Assembly (NCBI GenBank): GCA_039566865.1
Contig: CM076949.1
Location: 4,493,501-4,557,500, forward strand
Length of the DNA: 64,000 nucleotides
Direction of reading: 5' to 3'
Source: Aurelia coerulea
Taxonomy: Eukaryota; Cnidaria; Scyphozoa; Semaeostomeae; Ulmaridae
This document shows, piece by piece, positions 10,026-22,427 of this stretch. Position numbers and translations under genes: made by a program. Numbering within the stretch: position 1 is the first letter of the stretch; each line of letters begins with the position of its first letter. The notes under the pieces are model-generated. The model was not told the DNA's origin, did no database searches, and saw only the letters and a list, made by a program, of their open reading frames with translations.

Positions 10026-11335
10026 ACTCCATTGAAATCGTTTGCACTTCTGGCAGCAAAGATCAGGACGAACAAACGCAGTTGACAATAAGCATATAAT
10101 TTTGTGACTAACAGCATTTCACCTAAATTCCTGATGAAACAGTGATGATGTTTCACTAAACATTACCTAAGATTGATATTCAGTGAGCATTTGGCTTCGT
10201 TTGACTGCCCATGCACTGAATATGTTCATTCGAAAGGTTAGCTTGTTTGACCGTCTGAAAAACAGCCAATAATGTTAGGATTCGTCTATGGTACAGTAAA
10301 AACTGCGTAGAATAGCCTACAATTTTGCAAGTCAGCCGGACTAGGTTCTTATATTTTGGGTATGTAGTGGGAAATGAGGCTGTTTGGGTTCTTAAATTGA
10401 ATCTTGTTTTATTCAGGGCTTTGAGAAATTTCTTTTCTTCAGATTCAAACTTGAGGCCCATTATTTACAGTCATTTCACATCACTTGAGTTCATGAGGTT
10501 TTATTCACAACAGAATTTTTGGAAGAATCAGAAATGTTTATGTACTAAAGAAAATCCTTCATAAGCTTTTTTTTATATCAATCTCTAAGAAAATAAACTA
10601 CAGTACAAGAATCTGAGCCAATCATAGCGGGAAAAGACACATGGTCATCTAGTCCCCACTATGAATGACTCTTACAATAAATATAAACAATAATCTAATT
10701 TAACTAACAAAAGAACCCAATACCACACCACACTACTCCACACCAAAAGACACTAAACTATACAACGAGAAGACACTCTAGGTACAACGAGAAACCATGT
10801 AGAGCAGAGTGGCTCCTAGACTGAGGACATTTGTCTAAGTTTTGCTACATTTAATTAAATTGATCATAAGCTTCTCGTGAAATAATATAAAAAATTACGA
10901 TTCTTCCACAAACTTCTGTTCTAAATAAGACCCCATGAGCTCTACAAATAAGAACCTATTTCAAATTTCAGCCTGACTGGGTTCTTATACAATGGGGATC
11001 TAATTGCAAAATTTCAGCCTGCAGGTTCTTAATCCATTGGGTCCTTATACGGGGTTTTTATTGCTTTACTGTATTCGTAGTCACTCTTTTACAGAAAACT
11101 TTGAACATTTTTATAACATATATAGCGCATTGATAGTCTCATATTTAATAAAGTAGCATCAATGTCTATTTTTGCACTCTAGAGTTCATATTTGGTGACT
11201 TTGATGTAACAGTCTTAAACTTACGATGTTCCAAAATATATCTCTTCGACCAAGTCGGTTTCTTTCTGCGATCTCCTTTTCCTCATGCAAAATTCAATCG
11301 AAAATTGGAAATTGAATGAATTTGAATTTATAGAC
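10026..11335. other. Non-coding stretch with repeat fragments
   Basis: Contains fragments of the ATATAAGGACC family and the structured hairpin motif at 10,623-10,663. No exon recognised. Confidence 0.4.
10623..10663 (-). repeat. Conserved hairpin motif, copy 1
   Basis: The stem CATAG-C-GGGA pairs with TCCC-CA-CTATG. The loop is AAAGACACATGGTCATCTAG. Two other copies (54,689-54,737 and 63,115-63,162) keep the loop (AGGACACAAAGTCATC) while the stem bases change together. The strand is assigned by analogy with the 54.7-kb copy, which lies downstream of a minus-strand LINE fragment. Confidence 0.5.
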
Positions 11336-11339
11336 CGTG

Positions 11340-14300
11340 GTGGAAAATGAGCCATTGAAAAAGCAGTCAATCCCAGCCAAAAAGGTAAGCCAATAGCCTT
11401 ACTTTTTGGAAGGAAATGAGCTATTCAAAAAGATCCAAATTTTAGGGAAATACACAAGCTTATGGCATTTTCGAATAGGGCCTATTTTTGCAAAGAAAAC
11501 AAAAGGGTTAACCTTACCTTTGGCCCAAAAATTGGCATTTCGGAAAAGGGCCTATTCTTACAAAAAAGCAAAGGAGTTAACCTTACTTTTTGCCCAAAGA
11601 ATCTAAGCAATTTTTGCAAAAAAGCAAAGGGTTAACCTTACTTTTGCTCAAAAATCAGCATTTTTGAATAGGGCCTATTTTTGTAAAAAAAAAGCAAAGG
11701 GGTTAACCTTACTTTTTGCCCAAAAATTGGCATTTCGGAAAAGTGCCTATTCTTGCAAAAAAGCAAATGGGTTAGCCTTACTTTTTGCCCAAAAATCGAT
11801 ATTTTTGAAAAGGGTCTATTATTGCTAAAAAGCAAAGGCGTTAGCCTTACTTTTGGCCCAAAAATCGGTATTTTCGAAAAGGGACTATTTTTGCAAAAAA
11901 GCAAAGGGGTTAGCCTTACTTTTTGCCCAAAAATCGGTATTTTCGAAAAGGGCCTATTTTTGCAAAAAAGCAAAGGGGTTAGCCTTACTTTTTGCCCAAA
12001 AATCGGTATTTTTGAAAAGGGACCATTTTTGCAAAAAAGCAAAGGGGTTAGCCTTACTTTTTGCCCAAAAATCGGTATTTTCGAAATGGGCCTATTTTTT
12101 GCAAAAAAGCAAAGAGGTTAGCCTTACTTTTTGCCCAAAAATCGGTATTTTCGAAAAGGGCTTTTGGCCCAAAAATCGGTATTTTCGAAAAGGGTCTGTT
12201 TTTGCAAAAAAGCAAAGGGGTTAGCCTTACTTTTTGCCCAAAGAATCTAAGCAATTTTTGCAAAAAAGCAAAGGGTTAACCTTACTTTTGCTCAAAAATC
12301 AGCATTTTTGAATAGGGCCTATTTTTGTAAAAAAAAAGCAAAGGGGTTAACCTTACTTTTTGCCCAAAAATTGGCATTTCGGAAAAGTGCCTATTCTTGC
12401 AAAAAAGCAAATGGGTTAGCCTTACTTTTTGCCCAAAAATCGGTATTTTCAAAAAGGGACTAATTTTTCAAAAGAAGCGAAGGGGTTAGCCTTACTTTTT
12501 GCCCAAAAATCGGTATTTTCGAAAAGGGACTATTTTTGCAAAAAAGCAAAGGGGTTAGCCTTACTTTTTGCCCAAAAATCGGTATTTTCGAAAAGGGCCT
12601 ATTTTTTGCAAAAAAGCAAAGGGGTTAGCCTTACTTTTTGCCCGAAAATCGGTATTTTTGAAAAGGGGCCAATTTTTGCAAAAAAGCAAAGGGGTTAGCC
12701 TTACTTTTTGCCCAAAAATCTGTATTTTCGAAATGGGCCTATTTTTTGCAAAAAAGCAAAGAGGTTAGCCTTACTTTTTGCCCGAAAATCGGTATTTTCG
12801 AAAAGGGCTTTTGGCCCAAAAATCGGTATTTTCGAAAAGGGCCATTTTTGCAAAAAAGCAAAGGGATTAGCCTTACTTTTTGCCCAAAATCGGTATTTTT
12901 GAAAAGGGCCTATTTTTGCAAAAAAGCAAAGAGGTTAGCCTTACTTTTTGCCCAAAAATCGGTATTTCCGAAAAGGGCCTATTTTTTGCAACAAAGCAAA
13001 GGGGTAAGCCTTACTTTTTGCCCAAAAATCGGTAATTTCCAAAAGGGCCTAATTTTTCCAAAAAAGCAAAGGGGTTAGCCTTACTTTTTGCCAAAAAATC
13101 GGTATTTTCGAAAAGGGCCTATTTTTGCAAAAAAGCAAAGGGGTTAGCCTTACTTTTTGCCCAAAAATCGATATTTTCGAAAAGGGCCTATTCTTGCAAA
13201 AAAGCAAAGGGATTAGCCTTACTTTTTGCCAAAAATCGGTATTTTTGAAAAGGGCCTATTTTTGCAAAAAAGCAAAGGGGTTAGCCTTACTTTTTCCCAA
13301 AATCGGTATTTTCGAAAAGGGCCTATTTTTGCAAAAAAGCAAAGGGGTTAGCCTTACTTTTGGCCCAAAAATCGGTATTTTCGAATAGGGCCTATTTTTG
13401 CAAAAAAGCAAAGGGGTTAGCCTTACTTTTTGCCCAAAAATCGGTATTTTCGAAAAGGGCCTATTTTTGCAAAAAAGCAAAGGGGTTAGCCTTACTTTTT
13501 GCCCAAAAATCGGTATTTTCGAAAAGGGCCTATTTTTGCAAAAAAGCAAAGGGGTTAGCCTTACTTTTTTCCCAAAAATTAGTATTTTCGAAAAGGGCCT
13601 ATTTTTGCAAAAAAGCAAAGGGGTTAGCCTTACTTTTGGCCCAAAAATCGGTATTTTCGAAAAGACACTACTTTTGCAAAGAAGCAAAGGGGTTAGCCTT
13701 ACTTTTTGCCCAAAAATCGGTATTTTCGAAAAGGGTCTGTTTTTGCAAAAAAGCAAAGGGGTTAGCCTTATTTTTTGCCCGAAAATCGGTATTTTCGAAA
13801 AGGGCCTATTTTTGCAAAAAAGCAAAGGGGTTAGCCTTACCTTTTGCCCCAAAATCGATATTTTTAAAAAGGGCCTATTTTTGCAAAAAAGCAAAGGGCT
13901 TAGCCTTACTTTTTTCCCAAAAATTAGTATTTTCGAAAAGGGCCTATTTTTGCAAAAAAGCAAAGGGGTTAGCCTTACTTTTGGCCCAAAAATCGGTATT
14001 TTCGAAAAGACACTACTTTTGCAAAAAAGCAAAGGGGTTAGCCTTACTTTTTGCCCAAAAATCGGTATTTTCGAAAAGGGTCTGTTTTTGCAAAAAAGCA
14101 AAGGGGTTAGCCTTATTTTTTGCCAAAAAATCAGTAATTTTTTGCCAAAGGGACCTGTTTTTGCAAAAAGCAAAGGGGTTAGCCTTACTTTTTGCCCAAA
14201 AATCGGTATTTTCGAAAAGGGCCTATTTTTGCAAAAAAGCAAAGGGGTTAGCCTTACTTTTTGCCAAAAAATCGGTATTTTCGAAAAGGGCCTATTTTTG

Positions 14301-17300
14301 CAAAAAGCAAAGGGGTTAGCCTTACTTTTTGCCAAAAAATCGGTATTTTCGAAAAGGGCCTATTTTTGCAAAAAGCAAAGGGGTTAGCCTTACTTTTTGC
14401 CCAAAAATCGGTATTTTCGAAAAGGGCCTATTTTTGCAAAAAAGCAAAGGGGTTAGCCTTACTTTTTGCCAAAAAATCGGTATTTTCGAAAAGGGCCTGT
14501 TTTTGCAAAAAGCAAAGGGGTTAGCCTTACTTTTTGCCAAAAAATCGGTATTTTCGAAAAGGGCCTATTTTTGCAAAAAGCAAAGGGGTTAGCCTTACTC
14601 TTTGCCCAAAAATCGGTATTTTCGAAAAGGGCCTATTTTTGCAAAAAAGCAAAGGGGTTAGCCTTATTTTTTGCCCAAAAATCGGTATTTTTGAAGGGCC
14701 CATTTTTGCAAAAAAGCAAAGGGGTTAGCCTTACTTTTTGCCCAAAAATCGGTATTTTCGAATAGGGCCTATTTTTGCAAAAAAGCAAAGGGGTTAGCCT
14801 TATTTTTTGCCCAAACATTAAATCGGGCGAAAAGGGCCATTTTTGCAAAAAAGCAAAGGGGTTAGCCTTACTTTTTGCCCAAAAATCGGTATTTTCGAAA
14901 AGGGCCTATTTTTGCAAAAAAGCAAAGGGGTTAGCCTTACTTTTGGCCCAAAAATCGATATTTTTGAAAAGGGCCTATTTTTGCAAAAAAGCAAAGGGGA
15001 TAGCCTTACTTTTTTCCCAAAAATCGGTATTTTCGAAAAGGGCCTATTTTTGCAAAAAAGCAAAGGGGTTAGCCTTACTTTTGGCCCAAAAATCGGTATT
15101 TTCGAAAAGGGACTATTTTTGCAAAAAAGCAAAGGGGTTAGCCTTACTTTTTGCCCAAAAATCGGTATTTTCGAAAAGGGCCTATTTTTGCAAAAAAGCA
15201 AAGGGGTTAGCCTTACTTTTTGCCCCAAAATCGGTATTTTCGAAAAGGCCTATTTTTGCCAAAAAGCAAAGGGTTTAGCCTTACTTTTTGCCTAGAAATC
15301 GGTATTTTCGAAAAGGGCCTATTCCTGCAAAAAAGCAAAGGGGTTAGCCTTACTTTTTGCCCAAAATTGGTATTCCCGAAAAAGGGCCTATTTTTGCAAA
15401 AAAGCAAAGGGGTTAGCCTTACTTTTTGCCCAAAAATCGGTATTTTCGAAAAGGGCCTATTTTTGCAAAAAAGCAAAGGGGTTAGCCTTACTTTTGGCCC
15501 AAAAATCGGTATTTTCGAAAAGGGACTACTTTTGCAAAAAAGCAAAGGGGTTAGCCTTACTTTTTGCCAAAAAATCGGTATTTTCGAAAAGGGTCTGTTT
15601 TTGCAAAAAAGCAAAGGGGTTAGCCTTATTTTTTTTCCAAAAAATCGGTATTTTCCAAAGGGACCTGTTTTTGCAAAGAAGCAAAGGGGTTAGCCTTACT
15701 TTTTGCCCAAAAATCGGTATTTTCGAAAAGGGCCTATTTTTGCAAAAAAGCAAAGGGGTTAGCCTTACTTTTTGCCAAAAAATCGGTATTTTCGAAAAGG
15801 GCCTGTTTTTGCAAAAAGCAAAGGGGTTAGCCTTACTTTTTGCCAAAAAATCGGTATTTTCGAAAAGGGCCTGCTTTTGCAAAGAAGCAAAGGGGTTAGA
15901 CTTACTTTTTGCCCAAAAATCGGTATTCTCGAAAAGGGCCTATTTTTACAAAAGAGCAAAGGGGTTTGCCTTACTTTTTGCCCAAAAATCGATATTTTCG
16001 AAAAGGGCCTATTTTTGCAAAAAAGCAAAGGGATTAGCCTTACTTTTTGCCCAAAATCGGTATTTTTGAAAAGGGCCTATTTTTGCAAAAAAGCAAAGGG
16101 GTTAGCCTTACTTTTTGCCCAAAATCGGTATTTTTGAAAAGGGCCTATTTTTGCAAAAAAGCAAAGGGGTTAGCCTTACTTTTTGCCAAAAAATCGGTAT
16201 TTTCGAAAAGGGCCTATTTTTGCAAAAAAGCAAAGGGGTTAGCCTTACTTTTTGCCCAAAAATCAGTATTTTCGAAATGGGCCTATTTTTTGCAAAAAAG
16301 CAAAGGGGTTAGCCTTACGTTTGGCCCAAAAATCGGTATTTTCGAATAGGTCCTATTTTTGCAAAAAAGCAAAGGGGTTAGCCTTATTTTTTGCCCAAAC
16401 ATTAAAGGGCCCATTTTTGCAAAAAAGCAAAGGGGTTAGCCTTACTTTTTGCCCAAAAATCAGTATTTTCGAAAAGGGCCTATTTTTGCAAAAAAGCAAA
16501 GGGGTTAGCCTTACTTTTGGCCCAAAAATCGATATTTTTGAAAAGGGACTACTTTTGCAAAAAAGCAAAGGGGTTAGCCTTACTTTTTTCCCAAAAACCG
16601 GTATTTTCGAAAATGGCCCATTTTTGCAAAAAAGCAAAGGGGTTAGCCTTACTTTTGGCCCAAAAATCGGTATTTTCGAAAAGGGACTATTTTTGCAAAA
16701 AAGCAAAGGGGTTAGCCTTACTTTTTGCCCAAAAATCGGTATTTTCGAAAAGGGCCTATTTTTGCAAAAAAGCAAAGGGGTTAGCCTTACTTTTTGCCCA
16801 AAAATCGGTATTTTTGAAAAGAGCCTATTTTTGCCTAAAAGCAAAGGGTTTAACCTTACGTTTTGCCTAGAAATCGGTATTTCCGAAAAGGGCCTATTCC
16901 TGCAAAAAAGCAAAGGGGCTAGCCTTACTTTTTGCCCAAAAATCGGTATTTTCGAAAAGGGCCTATTTTTGCAAAAAAGCAAAGGGGTTAGCCTTACTTT
17001 TTGCCCAAAAATCGGTATTTTCGAAAAGGGCCTATTTTTGCAAAAAAGCAAAGGGGTTAGCCTTACTTTTGGCCCAAAAATCGGTATTTTCGAAAAGGGA
17101 CTACTTTTGCAAAAAAGCAAAGGGGTTAGCCTTACTTTTTGCCCAAAAATCGGTATTTTCGAAAAGGGCCTATTTTTGCAAAAAAGCAAAGGGGTTAGCC
17201 TTACTTTTTGCCCCAAAAATCGGTATTTTCGAAAAGGGCCTATTTTTGCAAAGAAAGCAAAGGGGTTAACCTTACTTTTTGCCCCAAAAATCGGTATTTT

Positions 17301-17704
17301 CGGAAAGGGCCTATTTTTGCAAAAAAGCAAAGGGGTTAGCCTTACTTTTTGCCCAAAAATCGGTATTTTCAAAAAGGGCCTAATTTTTCCAAAAAAGCAA
17401 AGGGTTAGCCTTACTTTTTGCCTCAAAATCAGGTTTTTGAAATAGGGCCTATTTTTGTAAAAAAAAGCAAAGGGGTTAAGCCTTACTTTTTGCCCAAAAT
17501 TGGCATTTCGGAAAAGTGCCTATTCTTGCAAAAAAGCAAAGGGGTTAGCCTTACTTTTTGCCCAAAAATCGATATTTTTGAAAAGGGTCTATTATTGCTA
17601 AAAAGCAAAGGGTTAGCCTTACTTTTGGCCCAAAAATCGGTATTTTCGAAAAGGGCCTATTTTTGCAAAAAGCAAAGGGGTTAGCCTTACTTTTTGCCCA
17701 AAAA
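11340..17704. repeat. 69-bp satellite, left block (about 90 units)
   Basis: Head-to-tail tandem units of 69 bp, with frequent 66-70-bp variants. The consensus contains, in order, CCTATTTTTGCAAAAAAGC, AAAGGGGTTAGCCTTAC, TTTTTGCCCAAAAATCGG and TATTTTCGAAAAGGG. Units near 11,340-11,560 are diverged, as expected at an array edge. The right limit at 17,704 is abrupt, in the middle of a well-conserved unit. Each unit has two near-perfect palindromes (TTTTTGCAAAAA and TTTTCGAAAA). Because 69 is divisible by 3 and several frames lack stops, long ORFs appear on both strands. Indels in the units shift the frame often, so I do not call them genes. Confidence 0.97.
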
Positions 17705-20488
17705 TCGAAAATTCTACGCTCGTAAATTGAGCTTAACGCCAAGGCAACCAAACCCATTAATCTCATCCCCAAACCTCCTGGGTGGTCAGCTAGTTCCAGG
17801 TCTCACCTCGTGGCATTGCCAACGCCTGTATCAAGCATCGTGATTATTCCTGTCAACTCTGCTTTGTTGGGTTTGGTAGATCAAGATTTGTCGATTATTC
17901 TGTGAATCTGACTGCTGCAATATTCTTATGTTAGAGTTGAAGTATCCATGCAACAAGGTGGCAGTGGAATATCAATGATATGATATTGTTATGAGCAGCC
18001 ATTTTGACAGGAAAGAGCAAAGAGATGTGCAAAGCTGTTGTTTACTTCACTCGCCCAACGGCCTAATGACAAAGCCCAAGCAATACGTTCATGTTGTTAT
18101 CCTTCACGGTCTGGCTTTATCTCATAAATAACACTTTCATTACTGGAACTGCGGTTGCAGATCACTACTGGTGTATATAGAATGAAAGTAAAGCAGTAAC
18201 TGGCATTTGAATATTTTATGAAAGTGCCTAGTGTATAAGGCAGGCATGAAAAGCTGTCATCGAATCCAGCTCATCAATCCAGCATCAGGCATGGCGCCAA
18301 ATTAGCAGCAACGAGAAGCAAATGCCTGCCCGGGCGAGGCTTTCTTCAGATGCACAAACTACTGCATCTCAACTGATTATCATATCCCAGTAATGAGCTT
18401 TAATTACCATTGACTATGGAAATGAAGGTATTGAAAGCTGCCATATCAAGTGCTTTATTGAGCAAAGCAAACAAGAAAGATGGGACCAGAACTTGCAGGT
18501 TGTTGAAACAAGGAACAATTATATTATACTCTGACGTTGCCGCAGTTTACAATCTTTATGTCCTGAGCACAGCTATAGACCTCAAAGAAAAGCAACGCAA
18601 AAAGGGTCATCTTTGGTCAGCTGCTGGTCAACCAAGGCCAAGTGGCAGCATTACAAACAAGCAAGGTATCAGTCTTCATTTACAAACACCTCTTTTGATA
18701 TATATTGTCTGCACGGCTTCCCTGTAGAAATTCCCTTCCTCTATTAGTAGGTCACTTCTAGCCTTCTCTGATTTATGGGGTATGCACTCACCTTGCAAGA
18801 ATTGAAATTTGCTGTAATGTTAGGCAGATCTGTCAGCATCAAAGTTGCTCTTTGAATTTTTACCACATTAATGGAGTGGAGTTGCTTACAGCATATCTAC
18901 CCCCGTGGCCTATGGTTGTAACACAAATATTCCAGGTATTGCCCATCCAGGTGTCCCATGGTCTACACAATTGAATTTTAAGTCTATATCATTGGCTGTC
19001 ATACCAATTACACTGGTTGTGCTTTGTACAAGCATTCGGCTTCACTCATAATGCCAGGAGGTCAACAACTTTCCCAGCTTAGTGGTCAGGAGAAGGGCAT
19101 ATGTTCTCCCAAATTGTCAAATAGAGGGTGATAACTGTTCAATGTAGATCAATACAGACTAACCAGTCCATCACCCCCTTTGCCCCCCCCCCTCCTTTCC
19201 TTCATTTTTCTTGCAGGTGCATTCATCCCGCATCATCCTACCCAGTGTACCTTGTGGGCGTACACCTGGGCAACTTGTTATCTTTGCAGGAAAAGAAAGT
19301 TTGTCACTTGAGATGCAGTATTAGATGTTAGGCTCAACATAACTGTCCTTTGGGCCTAAATAATACTGCACAGAGATAGTAGGATGACCCCTGTTCTATG
19401 TTGATCAACGCACGATCCTGGTTTACCAACCCCCCCCCCCCCCCCCTTTCCCCATCCTTTATGTTGTTTTCCTTGCAGGTACACTAATCTCACAGCTTTT
19501 TTACAGACGGCCTTTGTGCAATGCTTTATTCACACCTTTTTTGAGCATCAACACATATTCTGACTTTAGTGCAGGAAATGTCACTAGGTCAACATCATCA
19601 GAATTTGATAAGATGTACATTTATCAACAACAAGAACCACAGCAACAAAACACATACTACAGCAGATGGTTTAGTATAGTATTTTCCAAAGTGGAACCCT
19701 TCCTCTCCCCACAGCGGTTGCACAAGTCTCAGCATATCATACAAATTCCTACAATTGCACCCTTTAGTTGCTCCCTGGTGTAGCTAATTGTAATTCAACC
19801 CTCAGATATTGCTAGAACAGCCAATGTGCTCGCTCTTGATTGTCTTTCAACAGGTATCCAAAGTTGTATGATGTAAGACAGCTCAGAACCACTAAGAGAT
19901 GCCTCAGATTGTTCAACAGCATTCTTCACAAAATGGGACTTAACAAAAGTGAATGTATGCAGAGCTGCTTGGAGAATTGGAGTGAGGTAGATAAAAGTAT
20001 GCTGTCAGTTAAAGCAGAAGTTATTCATCATATGCGCAATGGGCTTGGTTATACGAGAATACAAAAGTCATGAGTTTATGTTAGGGCCATATAAGTTCAT
20101 CCTGGTGGCTTTGGGGTTACTTTGGCGGTTACTTTGGCGGTCTGGCCGCACGTTTGCGGCTTTTATCTAAGATTTAGTTGTATGAGAAGAAATAGTTGAA
20201 AAAGTATGAGGATTAGACTTTGAGACTTAGTTGCATGAGTCTCAAGAAATTTGAGTCTCTAGAAGAATATGGCTCAAGAAAAGGCAATTGAAAAGTATCA
20301 GGCAGATGTTAAAAGAATGCCGTATTAACAAGTATGAAGAAAGAAGTATCGGACTTCAGAAGTATATCACTTAAGAGTATGTGATTTAATGAAGGTTGTA
20401 TTATATGCCAGATATGACCCCAAAAGCTGCCAAGGATGAAGGTTGTTTTCTCTATTGTTCAGTCTGTTTGGTGGCCGCCCGGCGTTAA
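17705..20488. mobile_element. E1: first copy of a head-to-tail inserted element
   Basis: This 2,784-bp element interrupts the satellite. It begins TCGAAAATTCTACGC and ends CCCGGCGTTAA. Its first 189 bp match the start of E2 at all but about one base, and its last 350 bp match the end of E2 almost perfectly, while the interiors are unrelated. Subterminal blocks TTAACGCC...CCAAAC occur at 17,733-17,753 and inverted at 20,466-20,488. The TC start, insertion between A and T without obvious duplication, and head-to-tail copies recall non-autonomous Helitron/Helentron elements. However, the end is TTAA rather than CTRR, and no Rep/helicase is present. The element is directly visible; the class is inference. 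Confidence 0.7.
17894..20138. other. E1 interior, no recognised gene
   Basis: About 2.2 kb not shared with E2. It holds a partial tandem duplication: two blocks near 19,125-19,222 and 19,395-19,485, each with a GATCAA motif, a C run (up to 19 bases), a CCTTTC tract and TTGCAGGT. These resemble polypyrimidine tracts before 3' splice sites. Open frames at 18,410-18,727, 19,514-19,783 and 19,840-20,073 match no family I know. Confidence 0.4.
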
Positions 20489-22427
20489 TCGAAAATTCTA
20501 CGCTCGTAAATTGAGCTTAACGCCAAGGCAACCAAACCCATTAATCTCATCCCCAAACCTCCTGGGTGGTCAGCTAGTTCCAGGTCTCACCTCGTGGCAT
20601 TGCCAACGCCTGTATCAAGCATCGTGATTATTCCTGTCAACTCTGCTTTGTTGGGTTTGGTAAATCAAGATTTGTCGCCCTCCCACCTCCCTCAAGCAGT
20701 CCCTTGTCCTCAAGATCCGGGTCATATCTCTGGTGTAAGTTCGTAGTTTTACATAATCAAAGTTGGTCTGGCCACACATTTGCGGCTTTTGTCGGTATTA
20801 TCCCCTAACCCACTCATAATTTGTTCACTTATCGCATATCTTATCTGGTGCACGGGTCTGCTCAGGCCTTGCCTGTCGTCCCCAAAAGTGCACTCTAGTT
20901 TAGACGTATGAGACTTAAGAACGTATGAGATTAAATAGTCTCTGGTAAGATGAGACTTTGAAATGAAATTGAAAAAGTATGAGTCTTAAGAAAGTATGAG
21001 ACTTAAGAATGTATGAGACTTAAGAACGTATGAGACTTAAGAACGTATGAGATTAAATAGTCTCTGGAAAGATGAGACTAAGAATGTATGAGTCTTAAGA
21101 ATGTATGAGTCTTAAGAAATATGAGCCTCTGGAAAGATGAGGCTCATGAATGTATGAGACTTAAGAACGTATGAGACTTAAGAACGTATGAGACTTAAGA
21201 ATGTATGAGATTAAATAGTCTCTGGAAAGATGAGACTAAGAATGTATGAGTCTTAAGAATGTATGAGTCTTAAGAATGTATGAGACTTAAGAATGTATGA
21301 GACTTAAGAATGTATGAGACTTAAGAACGTATGAGATTAAATAGTCTCTGGAAAGATGAGACTAAGAATGTATGAGTCTTAAGAAATATGAGCCTCTGGA
21401 AAGATGAGGCTCATGAATGTATGAGACTTAAGAACGTATGAGACTTAAGAACGTATGAGACTTAAGAATGTATGAGACTTAAGAACGTATGAGATTAAAT
21501 AGTCTCTGGAAAGATGAGACTAAGAATGTTTGAGTCTTAAGAATGTATGAGTCTTAAGAATGTATGAGACTTAAGAATGTATGAGACTTAAGAACGTATG
21601 AGATTAAATAGTCTCTGGAAAGATGAGACTTTGAAATGAAATTGAAAAAGTATGAGTCTTAAGAAAGTATGAGACTTAAGAATGTATGAGACTTAAGAAT
21701 GTATGAGACTTAAGAACGTATGAGATTAAATAGTCTCTGGAAAGATGAGACTAAGAATGTATGAGTCTTAAGAAATATGAGCCTCTGGAAAGATGAGGCT
21801 CATGAATGTATGAGACTTAAGAACGTATGAGACTTAAGAACGTATGAGACTTAAGAACGTATGAGACTTAAGAACGTATGAGACTTAAGAATGTATGAGA
21901 CTTAAGAACGTATGAGATTAAATAGTCTCTGGTAAGATGAGACTAAGAATGTATGAGTCTTATGAGATTAAAAAAGTCTCTGGAAAGATGAGACTTTGAA
22001 AAAGTATGAGATTTAGTTGTATGTGATTAAATAGTCCCTGAAGGGACTGGAATTTGAAAGAATATGAGATGGTCTGCGGTCTGGCCGCACGTTTGCGGCT
22101 TTTATCTAAGATTTAGTTGTATGAGAAGAAATAGTTGAAAAAGTATGAGGATTAGACTTTGAGACTTAGTTGCATGAGTCTCAAGAAAGTTGAGTCTCTA
22201 GAAGAATATGGCTCAAGAAAAGGCAATTGAAAAGTATCAGGCAGATGTTAAAAGAATGCCGTATTAACAAGTATGAAGAAAGAAGTATCGGACTTCAGAA
22301 GTATATCACTTAAGAGTATGTGATTTAATGAAGGTTGTATTATATGCCAGATATGACCCCAAAAGCTGCCAAGGATGAAGGTTGTTTTCTCTATTGTTCA
22401 GTCTGTTTGGTGGCCGCCCGGCGTTAA
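20489..22427. mobile_element. E2: second copy, carrying a minisatellite
   Basis: 1,939 bp, starting directly at the base after E1 (…GTTAA|TCGAAAATTC…) and ending GGCGTTAA, where the satellite resumes with TCGGTATTTTCG. The terminal blocks match those of E1 (20,489-20,677 and 22,077-22,427). The interior is a CTTAAG-rich minisatellite. A diverged copy of the GGTCTGGCCGCA block lies near 20,766. No coding sequence. Confidence 0.7.
20905..22060. repeat. CTTAAG minisatellite with embedded hairpins
   Basis: The basic unit is about 17 bp (GTATGAGACTTAAGAAC and the GAGTCTTAAGAAT variant). Every 110-270 bp it is interrupted by ATGAGATTAAATAGTCTC-TGGAAAGAT-GAGACT. In that spacer AGTCTC pairs with GAGACT around a 9-base loop. 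In other units the stem is ATGAGCCTC/GAGGCTCAT around the same loop (21,121-21,147, and near 21,385 and 21,778). Near 22,033 it is AGTCCC/GGGACT with a short loop. A higher-order repeat is visible. Confidence 0.9.

Noticed and set aside
11638..17445. Very long open frames on both strands in the satellite
   Set aside because: They come from a 69-bp unit with no stops in three frames; units with 1-2-bp indels shift the frame often, and sense and antisense are equally open.
18410..18727. 105-codon open frame in E1
   Set aside because: No recognisable domain, no splice context; left as unassigned interior.
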